Notes under the pieces: generated by a model | Seen by the model: only the letters and a program-made list of their open reading frames with translations | Databases searched by the model: none | What the model was told of the DNA's origin: nothing | Assembly: GCA_002425225.1 (NCBI GenBank) | Contig: DILV01000011.1 | Location: 1-64,000, forward strand | Reading direction: 5' to 3' | Source of the DNA: Thiothrix sp. UBA5583 | GTDB taxonomy: Bacteria > Pseudomonadota > Gammaproteobacteria > Thiotrichales > Thiotrichaceae | DNA length: 64,000 nt | Shown here: one piece after another, positions 57,144 to 64,000 of the stretch | Layout: each line of letters starts with the position of its first letter | How positions within the stretch are numbered: the stretch's first letter is position 1 | Position numbers and translations under genes: made by a program

Positions 57144-59708
57144 CTATTCCTCAGCAGTTTCTTCAAGTGAATCTTCGTTGCTATCGGTCAGAATTGGTGC
57201 AATCTGCACCAGTTTCTCACCTTCGTTGAGGCGGATCAGGGTCACGCCCTGGGTATTGCGCCCGACGATGGAAACATCCGCAACCGGCGTGCGCACCAGC
57301 GTGCCACCATCGGTAATCAGCATAATCTGGCACTCGTCCTTGACCTGCACCGCCCCCACCGCATTACCATTGCGTTCGGAAGTCTGGATAGCGATCACAC
57401 CCTGCCCGCCACGCCCTTGCGCAGAGAATTCATCCACACGGGTGCGCTTGCCGTAGCCGTTTTCGGTGGCAATCAGCAACTCACCTTCACCGACAATGAT
57501 CAGCGCATTGACTTCCTGACCATCATCCATACGGATGCCTCGTACCCCTGCGGCAGTACGCCCCATCGCCCGCACATCAGATTCATGGAAGCGGATAGCC
57601 TTGCCCGAGGTGCTGAACAGCATCACGTCGTTGTCGCCATTGGTGACAGCTACATCCACCAGTTTGTCACCATCACGCAAATCCACCGCGATAATCCCGG
57701 CAGTACGTGGACGTGAGAATTCGGTCAGTGGGGTCTTTTTCACCGTACCTTCGGAAGTTGCCATGAAGATGTATTTGTCTTCGGCGTATTCACGGATTGG
57801 CAGTACAGCATTGATACGTTCGCCCTCTTCCAGTGGCAGCAGGTTGACCATCGGTTTGCCGCGTGCACCACGTCCGCCCATCGGTAACTGGTAGACTTTC
57901 AACCAGTACATGCGCCCACGGCTGGAGAAGCACAGCAAAGTGTCATGCATACTGGCAACGAACAGTTTTTCGATGAAATCTTCGTCTTTCATCGCGGTAG
58001 CGGCCTTGCCTCGCCCGCCACGCTTCTGCGCCCGGTAAGTGTCAAGGGTTTGCGCTTTGGCATAACCGGCGTGCGAAAGCGTGACCATGACTTCCTCGTC
58101 GGCAATCAGATCTTCCATACTCAGGTCTTCGCCGACCACATTAATTTCGGTGCGGCGCTTGTCACCGTAGGTATCACGTACCAGCAGCAATTCATCGCGG
58201 ATTACTTGAATCAAACGGTCAGGATTGGCAAGGATTTCCAGCAAATCGGCGATTTTATCGAGTAATTCGCGGTATTCGGCAAGGATTTTGTCCTTTTCCA
58301 GACCAGTCAAACGGTGCAGACGCAGGTCAAGAATGGCTTGGGCTTGCACTTCTGACAGCCAGTAACCATCAGGGTGGATACCGTATTGCGCGGGTAAATC
58401 ATCCGGGCGGCAGGTATCCGCACCAGAACGGGTCAACATGTCAGTGACAATGCCCGGATTCCACGCACGCGCCAGCAAGCCGATTTTGGCATCGGCAGGG
58501 CTAGGGGCAGCCTTGATCAGATCAATGATTTCGTCGATGTTAGAAAGTGCAATCGCCAAACCTTCCAGAATGTGTGCCCGTTCGCGTGCCTTGCGCACTT
58601 CAAAAATGGTACGGCGGGTCACGACTTCACGGCGGTGGCGCAGGAAGGCTTCCAGCACTTCTTTCAAGTTCAGCAAGCGCGGCTGACCATCTACCAGCGC
58701 AACCATGTTGATGCCGAACACGCTCTGCATCTGGGTTTGCTTGTAGAGGTTGTTCAGGATCACTTCGCCGGATTCGCCGCGCTTGAGTTCGATCACCATG
58801 CGCATCCCGTCCTTGTCGGACTCGTCGCGCAATTCGGAGATGCCTTCGAGCTTTTTCTCTTTCACCAGTTCGGCGATTTTTTCCAGCAAACGCGCTTTGT
58901 TGACCTGATACGGTAACTCGGTAACGATGATGGTTTCGCGGCTGGTACGGCTATCCACTTCGATTTCAGCACGAGCACGGACGTAGATGCGCCCTTTGCC
59001 GGTACGGTAGGCTTCGCGGATACCACGTGCGCCGTTGATGATGCCCGCAGTAGGGAAATCAGGCCCCGGCAGGTAGGTCATCAGGTCGCTGATGTCCATA
59101 TCCGGGTCTGCCAGCAGTGCCAGGCAGGCATTGACGGTTTCAGTCAGATTATGGGGTGGAATATTGGTTGCCATCCCCACCGCGATACCGGATGAACCGT
59201 TAATCAGCAAATTGGGCAAGCGGGTCGGAAACACCGAAGGTTCACGTTCATTGCCGTCGTAGTTGGGGACGAAATCAACGGTTTCCTTGTCGATGTCGAG
59301 TTGCAACTCGTGGGCAATCTTCGACATACGGATTTCGGTGTAACGCATCGCAGCGGGCGCGTCACCATCCACCGAGCCAAAGTTGCCCTGACCGTCGATG
59401 AGCATGTAGCGCAGTGAAAACGGTTGCGCCATACGTACCGCCGTATCGTAAACAGCAGTGTCACCATGTGGATGGTATTTACCGATCACGTCACCGACGA
59501 TACGTGCCGATTTCTTGTAGGGTTTGTTCCACTCGTTACCCAATTCGCTCATGGCGAAAAGAACACGCCGGTGGACTGGCTTTAGTCCATCCCGCACATC
59601 GGGTAACGCACGTCCGACGATGACACTCATGGCGTAGTCCAAGTAGGACTTGCGCATTTCATCTTCGAGGTTTACAGGAAGAATTTCCTTGGCAAATGTG
59701 GCCGTCAT
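57144..59708 (-). CDS. gyrA: DNA gyrase subunit A
   Basis: The product is 854 residues. The quinolone-region helix [17 protein letters not shown] places Thr84 at the E. coli Ser83 position, and the catalytic Tyr123 is in [10 protein letters not shown]. The C-terminal wrapping domain includes the GyrA box QKRGGRGK. The enzyme cuts and passes DNA strands with GyrB. Thr at the quinolone position is common in some gammaproteobacteria. A likely promoter lies 33-41 nt upstream. Confidence 0.98.
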   Translation of the reverse strand: MTATFAKEILPVNLEDEMRKSYLDYAMSVIVGRALPDVRDGLKPVHRRVLFAMSELGNEWNKPYKKSARIVGDVIGKYHPHGDTAVYDTAVRMAQPFSLRYMLIDGQGNFGSVDGDAPAAMRYTEIRMSKIAHELQLDIDKETVDFVPNYDGNEREPSVFPTRLPNLLINGSSGIAVGMATNIPPHNLTETVNACLALLADPDMDISDLMTYLPGPDFPTAGIINGARGIREAYRTGKGRIYVRARAEIEVDSRTSRETIIVTELPYQVNKARLLEKIAELVKEKKLEGISELRDESDKDGMRMVIELKRGESGEVILNNLYKQTQMQSVFGINMVALVDGQPRLLNLKEVLEAFLRHRREVVTRRTIFEVRKARERAHILEGLAIALSNIDEIIDLIKAAPSPADAKIGLLARAWNPGIVTDMLTRSGADTCRPDDLPAQYGIHPDGYWLSEVQAQAILDLRLHRLTGLEKDKILAEYRELLDKIADLLEILANPDRLIQVIRDELLLVRDTYGDKRRTEINVVGEDLSMEDLIADEEVMVTLSHAGYAKAQTLDTYRAQKRGGRGKAATAMKDEDFIEKLFVASMHDTLLCFSSRGRMYWLKVYQLPMGGRGARGKPMVNLLPLEEGERINAVLPIREYAEDKYIFMATSEGTVKKTPLTEFSRPRTAGIIAVDLRDGDKLVDVAVTNGDNDVMLFSTSGKAIRFHESDVRAMGRTAAGVRGIRMDDGQEVNALIIVGEGELLIATENGYGKRTRVDEFSAQGRGGQGVIAIQTSERNGNAVGAVQVKDECQIMLITDGGTLVRTPVADVSIVGRNTQGVTLIRLNEGEKLVQIAPILTDSNEDSLEETAEE

Positions 59709-59740
59709 TATTGTTCGATCGCATAAAACAGAAGTGCGGG

Positions 59741-59749
59741 ATTATATCA
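59741..59749 (-). promoter_or_regulatory. Extended -10 promoter of gyrA
   Basis: The minus strand reads TGATATAAT, an exact TATAAT with an upstream TGn extension, 33 nt before the gyrA ATG. No good -35 box is seen, which fits an extended -10 promoter. The remaining gap to 60089 shows no open frame; the hairpin at 60032 is listed separately. Confidence 0.5.
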
Positions 59750-60031
59750 GAAAGATGCCTGCTTGTGCGCTATGTTGCTGTCTTGACGGAAAAGAAAATA
59801 GGGCATCGTCCTGACGCCCGGAGTAGTGTGTAGTGAGGGAATGTGTTTTTTATGATTAGCTATGTGTGTGTAAGTGTGGCCTTAATATTAGCATGATCTA
59901 ATATAGATTCCTAGAGCCTGTTACATGACTGCGCTAAAAAATTTCTGCCGTGACAACAAGATAACCCATCCAGTTGCCCTTTGTAGAATTCCACTTCCCC
60001 TACCAAGGTTTCTTTGCTATACCACTCCATG

Positions 60032-60058
60032 AATTCCCAATACTTAGCATTGGGAATT
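60032..60058 (+). promoter_or_regulatory. Perfect inverted repeat before secreted-protein gene
   Basis: AATTCCCAAT (60032-60041) pairs with ATTGGGAATT (60049-60058) across a 7-nt loop. It lies 31 nt before the ATG at 60090 and ahead of the strong AGGAGGT (60073). It could be an operator dyad or an mRNA hairpin that controls or protects the transcript. Only a few A/T-rich bases follow, so it is not a clear terminator. Confidence 0.5.
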
Positions 60059-60089
60059 TCAATATTAATCGAGAGGAGGTATTTTTTAT

Positions 60090-60626
60090 ATGTTCAAACA
60101 ATTGTCACTCAGCAGCCTGTGCCTGCTGGCTGTGGTATCCACCACGCAGGCTCAGGCTGGTGAATTCATGGATGCAGCTTGGGCAAAACAAGCCTGTGAT
60201 GCCTGGAATACAGACGCAACATTAACTGCCGGACTGATGGATACCGACGGCTATTCATGGATAAAAAACGATGCAGGCAGAGGCTATAAACTCATACAGA
60301 TGTATCGCACAAGCTGCGGCGAAGCCAGCAAGGTGCAACTGAACATTAGTCTGCAAGGTAACAAAGCCATGTGCAACTACGGCGGAGCCACCGATGGCAA
60401 AGCCATGAATTTTGATGTCGACTATCTGATGCACGCCAAAGATACCGACTGGACATGCATGGGCAATGGCGACTTTGGCTGTGGAGCGATGGGAGCCATG
60501 ATGTCCGGCAAGCTCAATTTCAAAGGCCCCAAGATGGAAGCCATGAAAGTTATGTCCCCGTTTGAAAGTTTCCTCAAACTGACTGGCAAAGTGCCAGGCA
60601 ATAAAACCGAGTGCAAAACCCAGTAA
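60090..60626 (+). CDS. Exported protein of unknown function
   Basis: The product is 178 residues with a signal peptide ending VSTTQAQA near residue 24. The mature part has several cysteines (AKQACDAW, RTSCGE, AMCNYGG, WTCMGNGDFGCGAM, TECKTQ) that could form disulfides in the periplasm. SCP2-like or lipid-binding similarity is possible but not clear to me. The strong ribosome site AGGAGGT suggests high translation. Confidence 0.75.
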   Translation: MFKQLSLSSLCLLAVVSTTQAQAGEFMDAAWAKQACDAWNTDATLTAGLMDTDGYSWIKNDAGRGYKLIQMYRTSCGEASKVQLNISLQGNKAMCNYGGATDGKAMNFDVDYLMHAKDTDWTCMGNGDFGCGAMGAMMSGKLNFKGPKMEAMKVMSPFESFLKLTGKVPGNKTECKTQ

Positions 60627-60764
60627 AATCCTGCAATAACCCTGCACAACAAACGGCCTGATGATGAAAATTGTCAGGCTGCTTTGACTTTACTCTGCGC
60701 AAACAGTGCAACACCGGGCAAGCGTGCTATAGTTGCCCCATCACGATTGCAACAAGAATTAATC

Positions 60765-62135
60765 ATGTCCGAACAACATCAACCACCAGCAACGACCTCC
60801 CCTCTGTGCAAGCTATCCCGTTCCCTGATCCTGCGTATCCTGCTCGTCAGCCTGTTGGGGCTACTGGCTGCACTCTTGCTTTTCCCTATTAAAGGCATTG
60901 TTCAGCAACGCAGTAACGATCAACAGGCAGCTCTGCAAACCATCGCTCATCATTGGGGAGAACGGCAGGTTGTGATTGGCCCGGTACTGGTCGTGCCATA
61001 TGTCGAACATTTTACCAATGTTGACACCGTTACCGATGCCAATGGGCAAAGCAGCGTAGTCAGCAAGGACTTTTACAACGATCGTACTGCCATCCTGTTA
61101 CCCAAAAACCTGGAAATCCGTACCGACATTAAAGAAGAATACCAGCAACAAGGAATGCACAACGCCCTCCTCTACAACGCAAATATCAGTCTGACCGGGC
61201 AGTTTGATCATGCGGTGTTGCTGGGGGCTGATGAAGGTGAACGGCGTATCCAATGGGACAAGGCATACGTCATGGTTGGCGTCAGCGATACCAAGGCACT
61301 GGACATCGCCTCCAGTTTTTTCTGGAAAGATGAACGCATTGCCCTGCAACCGGGAACGCGCCTGCTCAGTTTGCTGCCCAACGGTTTTCACGCACCTTTG
61401 CCTGCAGAAGAAAACAGCGCAGCCACCCATGAGTTCAAACTCAACCTGAACCTGCGTGGCAGTGATGGTCTATTTTTTGCCCCCCTGGGAGAATCCAGCA
61501 AGGTACGCATGAGTTCAAGCTGGCTTTACCCGAACTTTCAGGGCAGTTTGTTGCCGGGTAAGCAGGAAACCAGCGAACAAGGCTTTAATGCAGAATGGGA
61601 AATTCCGCATCTGGTACGCGACTATCCGCAATACTGGATACTCGACGGCAAGCAAAGCTATTCGCTGGAAAATTTCCTGATTGGTGTCAACTTTCATGAA
61701 AAGTCATCGCTTTACCCGCAAATCCTGCATCTAGTTCCCTTTGGAGGGGTGTTCATCGGGCTGGCTTTCATGCTGTTGCTGGCGGCGGAGCAACGTATCA
61801 AGCGGCGTTTGCACCTGCTGCACTATGGGCTGGTTGCTATGGGCTTGTTGGCGTTTTTCCTGATCTTGCTGGCACTGGCAGAACAAATTGGGTTCCTGTA
61901 CGCCTATCTGGTAGCAGCAACCCTGACCGCACTGACAATCAGCATATATACGGGCAGCATCCTGCGCAGCAGATTCAGTGCATTTGGCATGTTGTTGTTG
62001 CTGGCATCGCTGTATGCGGGGCTGTTCTGGCTAAGAGAAATGACAAGCTATACCTTGATGGCGGGGGTTGGTCTGCTGACGGCGGTAACATTCCTGATGA
62101 TGATTGCCACGCGCCATCTCAAAGCGGCTGACTGA
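60765..62135 (+). CDS. creD: Inner-membrane protein CreD
   Basis: The product is 456 residues from the ATG at 60765. One N-terminal helix (LILRILLVSLLGLLAALLLF) is followed by a large periplasmic domain (ERQVVIGPVLVVPYVEH) and five or six C-terminal helices (GGVFIGLAFMLLLAAEQRIK, TLTALTISIYTGSIL). The family matches CreD, linked to envelope stress and beta-lactam response in other species. No creBC genes lie nearby. It converges with rhlB with 1 nt between stops. Confidence 0.92.
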   Translation: MSEQHQPPATTSPLCKLSRSLILRILLVSLLGLLAALLLFPIKGIVQQRSNDQQAALQTIAHHWGERQVVIGPVLVVPYVEHFTNVDTVTDANGQSSVVSKDFYNDRTAILLPKNLEIRTDIKEEYQQQGMHNALLYNANISLTGQFDHAVLLGADEGERRIQWDKAYVMVGVSDTKALDIASSFFWKDERIALQPGTRLLSLLPNGFHAPLPAEENSAATHEFKLNLNLRGSDGLFFAPLGESSKVRMSSSWLYPNFQGSLLPGKQETSEQGFNAEWEIPHLVRDYPQYWILDGKQSYSLENFLIGVNFHEKSSLYPQILHLVPFGGVFIGLAFMLLLAAEQRIKRRLHLLHYGLVAMGLLAFFLILLALAEQIGFLYAYLVAATLTALTISIYTGSILRSRFSAFGMLLLLASLYAGLFWLREMTSYTLMAGVGLLTAVTFLMMIATRHLKAAD

Positions 62136-62136
62136 C

Positions 62137-63558
62137 TCACTCTGCGCCAGACGCAGACCCGGATGAAGCAGGCGGGCGGCGTCTGCGCCTGCGCCGTTTT
62201 TGCGCATCAGCCCCACCATCACGCACAACCTCACTCGTTGGCGCGGGTGCTTCTGCTGCGACAACTTTCGGCTTGCTACCGCCCTGCGATGATCTTTGCG
62301 GGGGACTGCTACGACGAGCCGGACGCTTGCCATCACGCGGATGCTGTCCAGCACGTTCCCGCTGAACACGCTGCGGGCGTTGCAAATCGGCAGGCAGCAA
62401 GTCTGCACTGATCTTTTCAACCGGAATCGGCTTGCCGGTATATGCCTCGATTTCCGGCAGATAAAAAGCAGTATCTTCACAGGCAAAGCTGTGCGCTTCT
62501 CCTGATGCCCCTGCGCGTGCGGTACGCCCAATACGGTGTACATAGTCTTCCGCCAGTTGTGGCAAATCGAAATTGAACACATGGGTAACATCTGGAATGT
62601 GCAAACCACGTGCAGCCACATCGGTCGCAATCAGCACCTGGAATTCGCCTGACTCGAATGCCTTGAGCAGTTTTTCACGCTTGCTCTGGCGTACATCCCC
62701 GGAAATCAGCTCAGAACTGATGCCATTGCCACGCAAATAATCGTCAATCCGCTCAGCAATATGTTTGGTATTGACGAATACAATCGCCCGAAACGGCTTG
62801 TGCTTGCGGATCAGGCCAATCAATAGCGGAACCTTTTCCTCATTGGCCGGAAAATACACATGCTCGACAATATTGTCAGCCCGCACAGACTCTGCTTCTA
62901 TTGTCACCTGCTGTGGGTTGTTCATGTGTTCATACGCCAGTTCCAGCACCCGCTGGGAAAGCGTGGCAGAAAACAGCATGTTCAGGCGCTGGGTCGGCGG
63001 TGGCAACTTGCGCATCAGATAACGCACATCCTGAATGAAACCCATGTCGAACATGCGGTCAGCCTCATCCAGCACCATTGCCTGCGCATATTTCAGGGTA
63101 AAAACCTGCTGTTTCCAGTAATCAATGACCCGCCCCGGCGTACCAATCAGCACATCCACCGGCTGCTCAAACTGGCGGCGCTGCTTTTCATAACCCGCCC
63201 CACCGTAGACCAATACGGAACGCAACCCCGTATGCTTGCCCAGTTCCTCGGCATCCCGCGCGATCTGGATTGCCAGCTCACGAGTAGGCGCCAGAATAAT
63301 GCAGCGCACGCAACCTGCTTGTGCTTCCGGCAAAGGATTTTTCAACAGATGCTGAAAGACGGCAATCAGAAATGCGCCGGTTTTGCCCGTACCAGTTTGC
63401 GCCTGACCTGCCACATCCCGACCTGACAACGCTAAGGGCAAAGTCTCAGCCTGAATACGGGAACAAAACTCAAATCCCGCCTCGCGGACGGAAGCTAGTA
63501 GACGCTCATCCAGCGGGAAATGATCGAAACGTGTTTGACTTAAGTAGAAATTTTCCAT
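62137..63558 (-). CDS. rhlB: DEAD-box RNA helicase RhlB
   Basis: The product is 473 residues from the ATG at 63558. It has the Q motif (SRIQAETLPLALSGRDVAGQ), Walker A AQTGTGKT, VLDEADRM, SATLSQ, and HRIGRTARAGASG. The early part resembles E. coli RhlB. A basic Arg/Lys- and Ser-rich tail (RRRRRRPPASSGSASG) follows. RhlB unwinds RNA for the degradosome. A start at 63603 would add 15 residues with no family match. Confidence 0.9.
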   Translation of the reverse strand: MENFYLSQTRFDHFPLDERLLASVREAGFEFCSRIQAETLPLALSGRDVAGQAQTGTGKTGAFLIAVFQHLLKNPLPEAQAGCVRCIILAPTRELAIQIARDAEELGKHTGLRSVLVYGGAGYEKQRRQFEQPVDVLIGTPGRVIDYWKQQVFTLKYAQAMVLDEADRMFDMGFIQDVRYLMRKLPPPTQRLNMLFSATLSQRVLELAYEHMNNPQQVTIEAESVRADNIVEHVYFPANEEKVPLLIGLIRKHKPFRAIVFVNTKHIAERIDDYLRGNGISSELISGDVRQSKREKLLKAFESGEFQVLIATDVAARGLHIPDVTHVFNFDLPQLAEDYVHRIGRTARAGASGEAHSFACEDTAFYLPEIEAYTGKPIPVEKISADLLPADLQRPQRVQRERAGQHPRDGKRPARRSSPPQRSSQGGSKPKVVAAEAPAPTSEVVRDGGADAQKRRRRRRRPPASSGSASGAE

Positions 63559-63649
63559 CTGCGGAGAATACCACACTGAGTGCATGGCAGTGACAAAAAG
63601 CAAGTCAAATTGCCTGCTAATTTTCTGAAACTAACATCAATAGACCAAA

Positions 63650-63783
63650 TGTCGACAAGGCAATTCCCGCCTGTCGACAATATTAGGTTTTACTGATGAA
63701 AATCAGGACTTATGTATTTCAAAAGTCGACACATTAGCTTATCATTCGACGCCTCTTTTTATATTTCGCGAAGATTGTCGACA
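63650..63783. promoter_or_regulatory. Four GTCGAC boxes upstream of pckA
   Basis: The palindrome GTCGAC occurs at 63651, 63673, 63725 and 63777, three times as TGTCGACA. Spacings are 22, 52 and 52 bp, near whole numbers of helical turns. A possible -10 box TATATT at 63760 lies between the third and fourth sites. The gap holds no gene. The pattern suggests cooperative binding of one dimeric regulator. Confidence 0.6.
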
Positions 63784-63809
63784 TTTAGACGCGCTACCGG
63801 AGGCGACAC

Positions 63810-64000
63810 ATGAACACAACAGCCACGCTGGCACAGCACCTTGCCAGTACTTTGGGTATCCAGAATCTGAAAAACATTTACTGGAACCAGTCATCTCCTG
63901 TGCTGTACGAACAAGCACTTAACCGCCAGGAAGGCAAAATCAGTACAGATGGCGTATTCGTGGCCTACACAGGAACCTTTACCGGACGTGCCCCCAACGA
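63810..64000 (+). CDS. pckA: Phosphoenolpyruvate carboxykinase (ATP), N-terminal part
   Basis: The frame runs from the ATG at 63810, with GGAGG upstream, to the window edge. The visible 63 residues read LKNIYWNQSSPVLYEQALNR and YTGTFTGRAPN, which match the start of ATP-type PckA. It converts oxaloacetate to PEP for gluconeogenesis. The active site lies outside the window. Confidence 0.92.
   Translation, partial: MNTTATLAQHLASTLGIQNLKNIYWNQSSPVLYEQALNRQEGKISTDGVFVAYTGTFTGRAPN

Overview
The window looks like chromosomal DNA of a nitrogen-fixing gammaproteobacterium. The nif gene complement with DraT, the murA-hisG, gyrA-serC and moxR-bat gene orders, and the long GC-rich palindromes between genes suggest a filamentous sulfur oxidiser of the Thiothrix type. 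That genus-level call is an inference. No phage, integrase, transposase or CRISPR array was seen.

Region 1 (1-9740) is a nitrogenase cluster on the minus strand: nifH-nifD-nifK-nifT, a 2[4Fe-4S] ferredoxin, a NifX-like cofactor-binding protein, a DUF6129-like protein, the Fe-S leucine-rich-repeat-variant (LRV) protein, an unknown protein, the tRNA methyltransferase TrmO, a DUF3144 protein and a flavodoxin cut by the window edge. A sigma-54 promoter and a NifA-type upstream site precede nifH. The nitrogenase-reductase ADP-ribosyltransferase draT diverges from nifH, and its target arginine is NifH Arg101. Several nif genes overlap by 4-8 nt, and long palindromes separate others.

Region 2 (9.8-33.3 kb) is mostly housekeeping: tRNA-Leu(UAA), murA-hisG-aroG-hisD, a large secreted glycoside-hydrolase-like protein, smc-zipA, queF, a lipoprotein with a glutathionylspermidine-synthase-like enzyme, accA-tilS, ferredoxin-NADP reductase, a thioredoxin, a FIST sensor protein overlapping a hybrid histidine kinase, an FAD-dependent dehydrogenase and a polysaccharide deacetylase.

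Region 3 (33.4-41.8 kb) is an accessory block. It holds a type I restriction-modification system (hsdM-hsdS-hsdR) interrupted by a UPF0175 antitoxin, a truncated PIN toxin and a Uma2 nuclease, and is followed by an unrecognised protein.

Region 4 (41.8-64 kb) holds a TrpB2-type enzyme, a moxR/DUF58/DUF4381/batA/batB-TPR/batD operon with a coupled transporter, bolA, rlmKL, gyrA-serC-serA-pheA, a small secreted protein, creD, rhlB and the start of pckA behind four phased GTCGAC sites.

The strongest unusual signals are these. (a) A family of about 110-160 nt palindromes almost always sits just after a stop codon inside operons, and one copy is spliced in frame into the SMC hinge. (b) In RlmKL the RlmL methyltransferase half has lost both its SAM-binding and its NPPY motif. 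(c) HsdS carries two near-identical target-recognition domains. (d) GTCGAC boxes upstream of pckA are helically phased.
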